DNA of 64,000 bases, from assembly GCA_963703325.1 (NCBI GenBank), contig OY969805.1, positions 124,001-188,000 of the forward strand. Reading direction: 5' to 3'. This DNA is from Aquilonibacter sp963703325. Lineage in GTDB: Bacteria > Vulcanimicrobiota > Vulcanimicrobiia > Vulcanimicrobiales > Vulcanimicrobiaceae. The notes below the pieces were generated by a model, which searched no databases, was not told the DNA's origin, and was given only the letters and a program-made list of their open reading frames with translations. Made by a program: the position numbers and the translations under genes. This document shows positions 8,014 through 16,599 of the stretch, one piece after another; the stretch's first letter is position 1, and the number at the start of each line of letters is the position of its first letter.

Positions 8014-8601
8014 TTATTCCGGCAGCTCTTTAAACGATTGTTTTACGCGATACTCGCTGCTTGGATAGCGCGAGCGCAATTCCGCCCACTGCGTCAACAT
8101 TTCGTCGCTGTCGGGGTCCCGCCGATAGCGGGTCACACCGAGATAGTACTGCGCCTCGGGAGCCGCATAGCTGGTCGAATAGCGGCGCAGCACGTCGACG
8201 TAGCAGCGCTCCGCCTCCTCGAATCGCTTCAAACGCAACAACGCCAATCCGAACGCGCACTGCAAACGCGGGATGAACTCGAACGGCGGTAAGAACCCGT
8301 CCCACCGGTACAGCTCGTAACCGTCGCCGTGCATGATGCGCATATCCGGCGTCCAGATGTGGTGAATGGTATGAAGAAATTGATTGTTCTTCGCGTCCGA
8401 GTTGTCGATCTGCACGGGGATCGCGTGCGCGGTGATCGCTTCTTTGACTGAGTCGAGCGGATACGTCACGGCATCCAGCGCTTGGCATCCCCCTCAATGG
8501 GGGTTGAACATGTCCAGAAAGACGAATTTTCGCTCGTCCCGCGCGCGCTCGAGCATCGCCGGGTAGTCATGCTGCCAGAAGGCAGACGCTTGCGTTTCCA
8601 T
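8014..8601 (-). CDS. Candidate selenoprotein: thioredoxin-fold protein with UxxC motif and TPR-like C-terminus
   Basis: Reading from ATG 8601 gives one 195-codon frame to 8014, broken only by TGA at codon 36 (8494-8496). The context is KFVFLDMFNPH-TGA-GGCQALDAVTYP, so the TGA stands where the first Cys of a thioredoxin CxxC would be, with Cys39 kept. A WTPDMRIM segment resembling the cis-Pro loop follows, then helices FGLALLRLKRFEEAERCY and QYYLGVTRY that look like a tetratricopeptide pair. Selenocysteine at the first redox position is known in several thioredoxin-like proteins. A bSECIS-like hairpin lies at the right distance. The start is 8 nt after the hydrolase stop, so the genes are co-transcribed. 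A nonsense mutation is the alternative; selA/selB/selC are not in the window. Confidence 0.7.
8459..8476 (-). promoter_or_regulatory. Candidate bacterial SECIS hairpin
   Basis: On the mRNA, GGAUGC pairs with GUAUCC (six pairs, one of them G-U) around the loop CGUGAC. The loop starts 23 nt after the UGA and has G at its second position, which fits the loose bSECIS rule (apical loop about 16-37 nt after UGA, a G in its first two bases). A second GC hairpin, CCCCC-AUUGA-GGGGG at 8489-8503, holds the UGA itself in its loop. Confidence 0.5.
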
Positions 8602-8609
8602 GCCTCAGC

Positions 8610-9518
8610 CTAGCACATCTGCGTCGCGCGGAGAAAGAGCGCGTACCAGTGGTACCGTTGCAACAGCTCGTCGTGCGCGACGCTCGTCGTGAACGCGAAC
8701 GTCGCCTCCCGCGTTTGCAGTTGCGCGGGCGTCATGGTCGCCGCGTCGAGCACTTGAAATGGTCGAGCACCCTGGAGTCGGCCCATAAGCTCGGTGTTCC
8801 CAAGCGAGGTGTCGTCGGTGAAGAGACTCAAGAGGTGGTTGTCCGGGGCGGCCTTCGCCCACGTGGCAATCGCGTCAAAGTAGCCGTAGGCCGAGTCGAA
8901 AAGAATCACGTCGGTCACGTGCGCATTGAGGCCGCCGCGCGTGAGCGCACCGCCGAGGCCGCCGTACCCGCCGCTGTGTGACGAGAGCACGATCGCACCG
9001 ATCGCTTCATTGGTCGTGACGCCCTGGCTGCGGAGGAAGCGCGCGACGTCGGCCATGAATCGCGCAAACCCGTTCTCGTCGAGCTCCAGCTTTCCGTCGC
9101 CGGAATCGGGCGCGTCGGTCGGTCCCTGCGGCACCACCAGGATCGCGTTACGTCCACTCCCCTCGAGCTGCTCGCGCAGGTCGTAGCGGCGAAAGACCTC
9201 GGCGACGTGATTGTTCCAGCCATGAAAGTGCACCACGAAATCGGTGGCGCTGCCCGGGCGGAAATGCGTCGGAACATAGATGCCGACGGTTGCATCGCTG
9301 TAATGGTCGGCGGCGCTGTAATGCTTGCCGTCGTAGTCGTGCCCTTGCGCGCGACTGGCGTGCGGGAACGGTGCGCTTGCAAGCTGCGGTGAGAAGGTCT
9401 GTCCGGGCGGTGCAGGCTCGGGCGTCGGGCTTGCAGCCAACGCGGCAAATCCCAGCCCCGCGACGAGAAACGTACGACGATCAACGGCTTCGCCCATGTC
9501 GTGCATCATCTCGCTCAC
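8610..9518 (-). CDS. Tat-exported alpha/beta hydrolase
   Basis: A twin-arginine signal DRRTFLVAGLGFAALAAS opens the protein, so it is probably exported folded. The body has a lipase/esterase-like core: VVHFHGWNNH (oxyanion strand), ILVVPQGPTD, and a nucleophile elbow VLSSHSGGYGG with Ser in HSGGY. FDSAYGYFDAI and the late VAHDELLQRYHW could carry the acid and His. The substrate is not evident. I chose GTG 9518 because GGAAGGA lies 10 nt upstream; ATG starts at 9542, 9509 and 9506 are in the same frame. It is the first gene of a two-gene unit with the candidate selenoprotein. Confidence 0.75.
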   Translation of the reverse strand: MSEMMHDMGEAVDRRTFLVAGLGFAALAASPTPEPAPPGQTFSPQLASAPFPHASRAQGHDYDGKHYSAADHYSDATVGIYVPTHFRPGSATDFVVHFHGWNNHVAEVFRRYDLREQLEGSGRNAILVVPQGPTDAPDSGDGKLELDENGFARFMADVARFLRSQGVTTNEAIGAIVLSSHSGGYGGLGGALTRGGLNAHVTDVILFDSAYGYFDAIATWAKAAPDNHLLSLFTDDTSLGNTELMGRLQGARPFQVLDAATMTPAQLQTREATFAFTTSVAHDELLQRYHWYALFLRATQMC

Positions 9519-9600
9519 ATCGCGTTGATCCTTCCGCAACATCCGCGTGCGAAACTCTTCCGTCGTGGGAGACTGCTATAGCCTTGCCCGCGCCCTTATC

Positions 9601-10143
9601 GTGCCGAACCGTCCCGTCGGCGTGAGCGCGATTACCGCAACCCTCGAACGCTTCGGCGCCGCCGCGCTACGTTTCGCCTTCGAGCGAAATACGCGCGTTG
9701 CGCCGCTGCATCGCGGCGAGACTTATGCGCAAGCCTCAGCAGCGCTCATGCGCCTCGGGATCGACGTCGACGCGTGGCCCGCGCCCCCGGCCGGATTGTT
9801 CGTGGTCGAAGAACGCACGGTGTACCTGCGTTCGCGTAGCGCGATGACGGTTGCCCACGAATTCGGTCACGCCCTCGATTGCGCGCTCGGCGCCGGCGTG
9901 TATCGCTCCGGCATCGATCCGCAAATTCGCCGGTTTTTCATCAATGCGCGCAGCTTCATCACGCCCTATGCCGCGACCGGCATCGACGAATATTTTGCCG
10001 AGGCGCTCCGCGCGTTTGTTGAGGCCAATGACCCCGCCTCACATTGGCCTCGCGCGACGAAGGCGCGGCTGGAAGCAATCGATCCCGAGATGTTCGAGTA
10101 CGTTGAGCGCCTATTCTCTCTCGACTTCCGCGCCGCGGCATAG
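9601..10143 (+). CDS. HExxH zinc metallopeptidase, lethal-factor-like (gluzincin)
   Basis: The sequence TVAHEFGHALDC supplies two His ligands and the catalytic Glu; about 50 residues later GIDEYFAEALRAF supplies the Glu ligand in the EYFAEA pattern of anthrax-lethal-factor-like domains. No signal peptide is seen, so it may be cytosolic or delivered another way. The C-terminus is EAIDPEMFEYVERLFSLDF. GTG 9601 is my start; an ATG at 9547 is in frame but leaves only 28 bp to the divergent hydrolase gene. Two partial copies of the same C-terminal segment lie downstream (10453-10520 and 11285-11436), so this locus has been duplicated and is decaying. Confidence 0.7.
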   Translation: MPNRPVGVSAITATLERFGAAALRFAFERNTRVAPLHRGETYAQASAALMRLGIDVDAWPAPPAGLFVVEERTVYLRSRSAMTVAHEFGHALDCALGAGVYRSGIDPQIRRFFINARSFITPYAATGIDEYFAEALRAFVEANDPASHWPRATKARLEAIDPEMFEYVERLFSLDFRAAA

Positions 10144-10182
10144 CGCGGGAGGATGGTATTCGGCTTTTGCGATACCAGTAAT

Positions 10183-10520
10183 GAACGGCAAAGCGTACGC
10201 TCTTGTGGCCATCTGTATGGTCAGCCCTAGGTGTCGCCGCGTGCGGCGGAGCGGGTCGCGGCTTCACCCCCGGTCCAACCCCGGTGGCGTCATGCTTTCG
10301 CCGTCCTCGCTGGCATTCACCGCGACCGGCGCGAGCAACGCGCAAACGGTGACGGTAACGCAAGGCAGTTATGGCGGCGCCTTTACTGCGTCGGGGACCA
10401 CCTGCACCGGTATCGCAACGATCTCGACCGCGGCAGCCGCCTCGTTTTCCGTTGTGCCGATCGACCCCGACATGTACGATTACGTGGCGAGGCTATTCGC
10501 GTGCGAGTTTTGTAATGAAA
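10183..10520 (+). pseudogene. Broken lipoprotein fused to a metallopeptidase C-terminal remnant
   Basis: ATG 10183 begins a lipoprotein signal (MNGKAYALVAICMVS). The next part, VAACGGAGRGFTPGPTP, is a perfect lipobox and proline-rich linker but in another frame, so there is a frameshift near 10225. The first frame is regained around 10290 with an Ig-like strand segment (LSPSSLAFTATGASNAQTV). Around 10453 the reading joins directly to VPIDPDMYDYVARLF, which parallels IDPEMFEYVERLF at the end of the intact peptidase upstream. The open frame continues to 10630 but no further similarity is visible. I read it as two gene fragments joined by deletion. Confidence 0.55.
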
Positions 10521-10613
10521 ATCCGCGTAAGCCTGAGGAACAGATCCTCCGCTATTCGATCGCGACTTCTACGTTAGTCGAAGAGGCAAACGGTCGCGCT
10601 CGATCTGGGCCGG

Positions 10614-11147
10614 TCACGACGACTCACTGATGGTCGCTGAGTCAGCGCCTTCATTGCATGTAGACGTTTGCAGCGCGACGCCTCCGGATCCGTTCGGAAA
10701 GTTGGCTATCAAAAAGAAGGCCTGAAGAGAGCTCGATTCAGGCACATTGCCACTGAAGGCGTTGATCGTGATCAGACTCGTTGAATTTTGGACGTAGGCA
10801 GCCGGATACGATGAGCGCAGGGGTTGGGCGCGCACGGTGTTCGCGAACGGCACGCCATCGAGTAGGCCGCCGACAAGGTTGCCCGTGAGAAGCGTGACCG
10901 CTTGGCCGTTGACGTCCGTTCCCGCCGTCGCCCCGGTAATAGTCAACGCTGTCGGAAACGCACCCGTGCCACAGCTACCCGCCGCTCCGTTGTATGAAAT
11001 CGCATACGTTCCGATAAAGCTCGGAGGGCTCGCAATGCTGCCCGGTGCGCTCGATGACGGTGAGTGGACAAAGCCATCGCCCGAACAGGCCATGACGAGT
11101 CCAAGTACTACGAGGGCACCGCTGTATAGTGTGAGCTTACGTAGCAT
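10614..11147 (-). CDS. Lipoprotein of unknown function (177 aa)
   Basis: A lipoprotein signal ends VLGLVMAC with the lipid Cys at residue 21, followed by a Ser/Pro linker and a beta-rich body (FIGTYAISYNGAAGSCG, ALTITGATAGTDVNGQAV). It has no domain I recognise. The gene stands alone on the minus strand between decayed genes. Its N-terminal style (hydrophobic helix, Cys, Ser/Pro spacer) is the same as in the other lipoproteins of the window, which suggests an outer-membrane or periplasmic location. Confidence 0.6.
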   Translation of the reverse strand: MLRKLTLYSGALVVLGLVMACSGDGFVHSPSSSAPGSIASPPSFIGTYAISYNGAAGSCGTGAFPTALTITGATAGTDVNGQAVTLLTGNLVGGLLDGVPFANTVRAQPLRSSYPAAYVQNSTSLITINAFSGNVPESSSLQAFFLIANFPNGSGGVALQTSTCNEGADSATISESS

Positions 11148-11284
11148 TCGTATCTATATCCCTTGCGTCTTGATAGCAACAGCGATCGCAGCCAGCATAA
11201 AAGTGGCTTACATGAAATAGTGACCCATCGCCTTCTTCGGCGCGGGCGATCCCGCGGGTTCGGCCGCCGGCCGTTCAATTCCAC
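11148..11284. other. Intergenic DNA without recognisable content
   Basis: There is no open frame with coding character and no clear hairpin. It holds the presumed promoter of the minus-strand lipoprotein and leads into the peptidase remnant. Confidence 0.4.
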
Positions 11285-11436
11285 ATAATTGCCGAGGGGC
11301 TGCGCGCTTTTGTCGAGGCTAATGACCGGCATCGCATTGGCCACGAGCGACAAAGGCGCGCCTTCGCCGCGTCGATCCAGGGTTGTATGAGTATCTCGAG
11401 CGTCTTTTTCGAGTTGACTTTCAAAGTGCCGCTTAG
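11285..11436 (+). pseudogene. Second metallopeptidase C-terminal remnant
   Basis: The DNA gives IAEGLRAFVEAND in one frame, then after a frame change VDPGLYEYLERLF and RVDFQSAA-stop. These match FAEALRAFVEAND, IDPEMFEYVERLF and SLDFRAAA-stop of the intact peptidase at 9601-10143 in the same order. The catalytic HExxH part is missing. It is a frameshifted fragment of an old paralogue. Confidence 0.75.
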
Positions 11437-11458
11437 ATGATCCCGGTAAACCTCATGG

Positions 11459-11578
11459 TCATGGTAGATAGCCACCTTCACCGCTGGGCCGAGCAGCGTT
11501 TGCAGCGGTTGCCTTTCGCAACGATTGAGCCGTGCCTATCAATGCAATCGTCAGACCGAGCGCGATCGCGTGCTTCAT
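11459..11578 (-). pseudogene. Short signal-peptide ORF, probably a gene remnant
   Basis: The 39-codon frame begins MKHAIALGLTIALIG, a good Sec signal peptide ending TAQS, and stops soon after in low-complexity sequence (TAANAARPSGEGGY). Nothing else is recognisable. It lies in the decayed stretch and may be the 5-prime end of a lost secreted protein; a genuine small secreted peptide cannot be excluded. Confidence 0.3.
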
Positions 11579-11629
11579 CGATCATCACGCTAACCATCAC
11601 TGTTGAAAGCGCTCTGATAGCCGAAACGT

Positions 11630-12835
11630 TCAAGCCAGCGTTGTGCCCTTCGTTTCCGGCGCCCAGCGCAGCCCCACCGCAAGACCGGCGAGCGACAGCA
11701 CGAAGCCGCCGCCAATGATGCTGGCGATGCCGTAGCGCGCGAGCAGCAACGGCAGCGCGAACGTGCCGACAAAGGCGCCGATGCGGCTAACGCCGGCAGC
11801 GATGCCCGTCGCGGTCGCGCGAATCGACGTCGGAAAGAGTTCCGTCGGATAGGTCAATTCCAGTCCGGCGGCTGCGCCGATCCCGATCGCATACGCGACA
11901 AACGCAACCACGACGATCGCCGGCTTCCCCGAGAGCAGCAGCGCAAATGCTACGCACGCGATTGCGAAGCCGGCGATGCAGAGCGGGCGCCGTCCCCATC
12001 GCTCGACCAACGGCAGCGACACGATCGAGCCGACGAGAAACGACACCGTAATCGCCACGCTGCCGGCGGGCGACGACTGATCGCCCAAACCCAGCGCAGC
12101 GAGCACGGTGGGCGCAAAGGTATAGATCGCAAAGAGCGGCACGACTTGCAGCAGCCACATCGCCGAAACGAATGTCAATCGCCCGAGGTATTCCGGTCGG
12201 AAAAGGGTTGCGAGTGAGGCGCGTCCGACCTCGCCGGCGCGCTGCGCCGCGATCCACATCGGCGTTTCGGGCGCGCTCGCGCGCAGCAAGAGCCCGATAC
12301 CCGCAACGAGCGCAGGGCTTGCAAGGATCCATTTCCACTCTCCGACCCGGTTGCGAGTAACGCGTAACCGGCGACATAGGCGACCGCTGCACCAAGAAAC
12401 CAGGCGACTTGCATGGTGTTCACTGCGGCGCCGCGTAGACGCGCGGGCGACGATTCAGCGATCAGCGCACCCGCGATCGGATAATCGGCGCCGATCGCCA
12501 CACCTAACACAAAGCGCAGCGCAATGAGCTGCCAGACGTCGCTCACCACGATCTGCACGAGCGACGCGACGACGAATACCGCGAGATCGACGATCATCAG
12601 GGTGCGTCGCCCGTACCGATCGGTGAAGCGGCCGAAGACGGGCGCGCCGATGAGGATGCCGAACAGCGTCGCCGCGCCGAGCAATCCGGTCATGGCCGGC
12701 CCGAGTGAAAAGTGCGGCTGCAAGCTCACCAGCGCAAGGCCGACGCTGCTCAAGATATATCCGTCGCAGAACAGCCCGACGTTGGCGTAGAGCAGCAGCC
12801 TCAGGTTGATGACGCTTTTTGCCTCGCGATCTCAT
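11630..12835 (-). pseudogene. MFS transporter (sugar-porter type), frameshifted
   Basis: The N-terminal half carries the MFS motif GRFTDRYGRRTLMI and a long hydrophobic helix series up to about 12345; the C-terminal half (APETPMWIAAQ, ELTYPTELFPTSIRATATG, final APETKG) continues in another frame from about 12340. A second break is likely at an A5 run (12816-12820): ATG 12835 reads only a few codons before leaving the frame that carries helix 1 (LLLYANVGLFCDGYI). Without that shift no ATG/GTG/TTG start precedes helix 1. Together the frames give about 400 residues, near the usual MFS length. It overlaps the end of the DUF885 gene. Either a recent pseudogene or assembly errors. Confidence 0.7.
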
Positions 12836-14582
12836 ACTCGACGTGCGCGCGCAAGGTGTCGAGCGTCATCGCGCCGCTGCCGATCACCCACTCGTGGAAT
12901 CGGCGAATGTCGAACGCGCTCCCCAATTCCGCCTTCGCGTGCGCGCGGATCGCGAGCATCGTCAACTCGCCCGTTTTATAGGCCAGCGCTTGTCCGGGAA
13001 TATCCGTAGAGTAGCGCAGCGATTCGGTCTCGATCTGTGCTTCGTTGAGCGTTAGGTTCGCGCGCATGTACTGCATCGCCCGCTCGCGGCTCCAGCCGAG
13101 CGCATTCATGCCCGTGTCGACGACGAGCCGCGTCGACACCATCAGGTCTTGCATCATGCGACCGAGTTTGTCGTACGGCGTGCGATAAACACCCATATTC
13201 CAGCACAGCTGCGATGCATACTCGCCCCACCCTTCCACGTAGCCGGTCTCGGTGAAGTCATAGTGTCGCACGTCGGGGAGTGCGGTGTTTTCTTGCTGCA
13301 GGGCGATTTGGAAGTGATGCCCCGGCAGCAGCTCGTGGCAGATCAACGCACCGGCGCCGAGCATCGAGGTGCGCTCCGGATGCCACGCGTTGTAGAGGTA
13401 GTTTCCTTTGCGTTTCGTCGCAGTCGCCGGATCGTAGTAACCGAAGGTCTGCGCGCCGGCGAGCGCCTTGGGCAGCGGCTCGACGCCATACGGTGTTTTC
13501 GGCATCTGCGAGAAGAACGCCGGCGCAGCGGCCGCGGCGCGATGCACGTACACTTCGAGTCGATCGCCGAACGCTTGGGTGGTCGCGGGAAAGAATTGTT
13601 TGTCGGTTGCGAGGAAATGCTTGAACGCGGCAAGGTTCCCTTTGAAGCCGAGTTGTCGCCGTATCACGTCGATCTGCGCGTTGAGGCGGCCGACTTCGCG
13701 CAAGCCGTTTGCGTGTAACGCGTCGGGCGTCGTGGTCAGCGTTGTGCTTTGATAGATGAGATACTGATAGTAGTCGCGGCCGCCGGGATATTGCGCGAGC
13801 CCAACGCCGCTCGGCGCGCCGATCCGGTACGGCCACTTCAAATACGCGATAATCCCAACATATGCAGGAACGATCTCATTCGCGATCACGTTTGCGGCTT
13901 CGCTCTCAAGTCCGGGGCGTTGCGACTCGGGCAGACTGGCAAGCCGCGCATCAGTCAACACGAATGGGCTGCTCGCGGCAGGCACGTCGTACGCCTTAAA
14001 GACCGCCAGCGACGCATCCGTCTCGACGTTGGGCAAAATGATGCCGCGTTCGTGTTGTCCGTGCAGCAGCGAGTTGATCGAGGTCACGAATGCCGCGTAC
14101 TTATGCAGCAGCGATATGTACCGCTGTGCATCCGCCGGGGTCGCAATCGGCGTTGCGGCGATAAGTGCCGTCAGCTCGCTGATCTGGGATCCGCCGGCAT
14201 ACGGCGTGGCCTGCTGCTGCAGCCAAAAGTATTTTTGCTCCGCGACGTCATTCGTGGCCAGATATTGCAACGTTTGATAGGTAAGCCAGCGGCTGTGATC
14301 GAGCGCCGCGGCATCGATCGCTTTGAGATTCGCCAGCACCGTCGCACCGAACGTCGCGTCATCGGCAGCGTTTTCGTAGGTGATCGCGCGAATCGTTTCG
14401 ATCGGAAGACCCAGTTCCGCGCGCAACGCCACGTCATTTTGCTGCTCGCGCTGCCAATAGCTCGAAGCAAGCGCATCGAGCGCTGCGGCCGGCGTTTGCG
14501 GCACGGGCGTTGGAGAGGCCGGTCCGACGGCGAGAAACGCCACCGACAAAGCGCATACCAACGATCGCTGTATGGACCTCAT
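12801..14582 (-). CDS. DUF885-family secreted zinc hydrolase
   Basis: The 593-residue protein has an N-terminal signal peptide and the length usual for DUF885. The metal motif is ALICHELLPGHHFQIALQ, a His-Glu-x3-Gly-His-His arrangement, with a downstream GYVEGWGEYASQLCWNMG helix that carries the further Glu ligand. Late conserved blocks are DTGMNALGWSRERAMQYM and PGQALAYKTGELTM. Members are presumed exported metal-dependent hydrolases or carboxypeptidase-like enzymes; the substrate is not established. It begins a minus-strand unit with the broken MFS gene and is divergent from the dioxygenase gene. Confidence 0.88.
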   Translation of the reverse strand: MRSIQRSLVCALSVAFLAVGPASPTPVPQTPAAALDALASSYWQREQQNDVALRAELGLPIETIRAITYENAADDATFGATVLANLKAIDAAALDHSRWLTYQTLQYLATNDVAEQKYFWLQQQATPYAGGSQISELTALIAATPIATPADAQRYISLLHKYAAFVTSINSLLHGQHERGIILPNVETDASLAVFKAYDVPAASSPFVLTDARLASLPESQRPGLESEAANVIANEIVPAYVGIIAYLKWPYRIGAPSGVGLAQYPGGRDYYQYLIYQSTTLTTTPDALHANGLREVGRLNAQIDVIRRQLGFKGNLAAFKHFLATDKQFFPATTQAFGDRLEVYVHRAAAAAPAFFSQMPKTPYGVEPLPKALAGAQTFGYYDPATATKRKGNYLYNAWHPERTSMLGAGALICHELLPGHHFQIALQQENTALPDVRHYDFTETGYVEGWGEYASQLCWNMGVYRTPYDKLGRMMQDLMVSTRLVVDTGMNALGWSRERAMQYMRANLTLNEAQIETESLRYSTDIPGQALAYKTGELTMLAIRAHAKAELGSAFDIRRFHEWVIGSGAMTLDTLRAHVEYEIARQKASST

Positions 14583-14635
14583 TGTCTGCCTCTGCTACCC
14601 GGGGTTCCGGCTGACCTTCCGTAGAAGAGCCGCGC

Positions 14636-15412
14636 ATGCCCCGTCAACCCGTCGTGTTCTTTGGACACGGCAACCCGATGAATGCCCTCGACAACAATTC
14701 GTACGCAACCGCATGGCGCAGGCTGGGCAACGACCTTCCGCGACCGCGCGCCATCCTTGCCGTTTCCGCCCATTGGTACGTGCCCGCCACCCTCGTCACC
14801 GCAAATCAGTATCCGCGAACGATCCACGATTTCGGCGGCTTTCCACGCGAACTCTACGCGATACAGTATCCGGCTCCGGGCGATATTGGCTTGGCCGCGC
14901 GCGTCACCGAATTGCTCGCGGATTATGGCGCCATGGGTGACGAGAGCTGGGGACTCGATCACGGCACATGGGCCGTGTTGCGCCACGTCTATCCCAAGTC
15001 CGACATTCCGGTCGTGCAGCTCAGCATTAACGAAACGCTCGAGCCGGCAATGCATTTCGAGATCGGCACGCTCTTGCGGCCCCTGCGCGACGAGGGCGTG
15101 ATGATCGCCGGCAGCGGCAACATCGTTCACAACCTCCACGCATTTGCATGGGGACGCCATCCGGTCGAGCCCTTCGATTGGGCCCAACGCTTTGAAACCA
15201 AAGCACGCGAATGCTTGCTATCGCGCGAATTCGATCCGTTGATCGAATACGAACTGCTCGGCGAAAACGCGCAACTGTCTGCACCGACCCCGGATCACTA
15301 TCTCCCACTGCTCTATGCGATGGGCGCGTCGGACGAGCGCGATCGCGTGAGTTTCCCGGTCGAGGGAATCGACGGCGGCTCGGTCTCGATGCTGTCGGTG
15401 CTCTTTTCATGA
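14636..15412 (+). CDS. Class III extradiol dioxygenase, DOPA-dioxygenase (YgiD) type
   Basis: The 258-residue protein belongs to the LigB-like class III extradiol enzymes. It begins PVVFFGHGNPMNAL, whose His is the first iron ligand; AVSAHWYVP and SWGLDHGTWAVLRHVYP carry further active-site His residues, and GSGNIVHNLHAF is the other conserved block. E. coli YgiD cleaves DOPA at the 4,5 position, but the natural role in most bacteria is unclear. Its stop overlaps the start of the MFS gene (ATGA), so the two are coupled. Confidence 0.88.
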   Translation: MPRQPVVFFGHGNPMNALDNNSYATAWRRLGNDLPRPRAILAVSAHWYVPATLVTANQYPRTIHDFGGFPRELYAIQYPAPGDIGLAARVTELLADYGAMGDESWGLDHGTWAVLRHVYPKSDIPVVQLSINETLEPAMHFEIGTLLRPLRDEGVMIAGSGNIVHNLHAFAWGRHPVEPFDWAQRFETKARECLLSREFDPLIEYELLGENAQLSAPTPDHYLPLLYAMGASDERDRVSFPVEGIDGGSVSMLSVLFS

Positions 15413-16599
15413 CGACCGCCCGTAACGCAACGCTCGTTCTCGTCAACCTTTATTGGCTTCCGCTCTCGGTGCAAGAGGCGGCGCTGCTCGCGATCGCCAT
15501 CCCGGCGGCGTTGCTGCATCTGGCGCCGGAAAATCACGTCGTCGTCTATTCGGTGCTCGCGAGCCTCATCAATGTCATCAGCGTCTTCTTGCCTTGGCCG
15601 GTCGGTGCGCTTTCCGATCGTTTGCGCGGTCGCGGCACACCCCGTCAAGCCCTTGCGTTGCTCGGCGCCGCACTCAACGTGATCGGCTTGATACTGGCAA
15701 TGAGCGCGGCAACGGTGGTGACCTTCGACGCGGCAATCATCCTCGCGACCGCGGGCGCAGCCATCAGCACGACCGCCTATCAGGCGATGCTGCCCGAAGC
15801 GGTCGCGCGCGCATCCTGGGGCGTCGCGTCGGGCATTCGCGGCGCGTTCACCTTGCTCGGAACCGTGATCGGTCTCTCGGTCGGCGGCCTCTTTGATCCG
15901 AAGACCGTCTTTCTTACGTGCGCGGCATTCGTGGCGGTGAGCGCGATCTCGCTGCGCGGACTTGCGCCGCGCGAGCAGGACGCCGAGGATCACGCGCACA
16001 TACGCGACTGGCACGACTTCATCGTCGTCTTCATCGGACGTGCCTGCATTGTGTTCGGATTGACGCTGCTCGGAACGTTCGTGCTCTACTTCTTCCGTGA
16101 CGTGCTGCACGTGGCCGATCCGTCGCGCGGCACCGGATTGACGGGGATCGCGGGGCTCGTCGGCGCCGTGTTCTCGAGCATCGCGCTCGGGCTGCTCTCG
16201 GATCGCATTCGTCCCTACCGCAAAGTCGTCGTTGCGCTGTGCGGCATCCCGATGGTGATCGCCGCATCGGGGTATGCGATCGCCCCGCACAATGCGTCGA
16301 TCTTCGTCTGCGCGCTGCTCTTTGGCATCGGCTACGGCGGTGTACTTTCGAACGGATGGGCGCTTGCGCTCGATGCCATGCCGGCGATGCGCGACGTCGC
16401 GCGTGATCTGGGCATTTGGGGCATGGCGACACACGTGCCCGCAATCATCGCGCCGCTAATCGGCGCCGGGATGATTCGCGCATTCAACGGATCGATCAAC
16501 GGCTATCGCGCGTTATTTGCGCTTGCCGCACTCGCATTTGCCATCGGCTCGGTCTCGGTGCTCGCGGTGCGTGGAAACGGGAAGCCCCGTGAAGCCTAA
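15409..16599 (+). CDS. MFS transporter (396 aa)
   Basis: There are about 12 hydrophobic helices in two halves, with the motif-A-like loops VGALSDRLRGRG (after helix 2) and LGLLSDRIRPYRK (after helix 8). The start ATG 15409 overlaps the dioxygenase stop by 4 nt; the longer open frame upstream is the shadow of that gene. The substrate is unknown. The next gene, an acyltransferase, overlaps the end by 11 nt. Confidence 0.82.
   Translation: MTTARNATLVLVNLYWLPLSVQEAALLAIAIPAALLHLAPENHVVVYSVLASLINVISVFLPWPVGALSDRLRGRGTPRQALALLGAALNVIGLILAMSAATVVTFDAAIILATAGAAISTTAYQAMLPEAVARASWGVASGIRGAFTLLGTVIGLSVGGLFDPKTVFLTCAAFVAVSAISLRGLAPREQDAEDHAHIRDWHDFIVVFIGRACIVFGLTLLGTFVLYFFRDVLHVADPSRGTGLTGIAGLVGAVFSSIALGLLSDRIRPYRKVVVALCGIPMVIAASGYAIAPHNASIFVCALLFGIGYGGVLSNGWALALDAMPAMRDVARDLGIWGMATHVPAIIAPLIGAGMIRAFNGSINGYRALFALAALAFAIGSVSVLAVRGNGKPREA

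Noticed and set aside
8489..8503. CCCCC-TCAAT-GGGGG hairpin as a transcription terminator
   Set aside because: It lies inside the coding frame of the candidate selenoprotein, has no U run, and the downstream frame is clearly coding.
9601..12835. Insertion sequence as the cause of the decayed region
   Set aside because: No transposase fragment, terminal inverted repeat or target duplication was seen.
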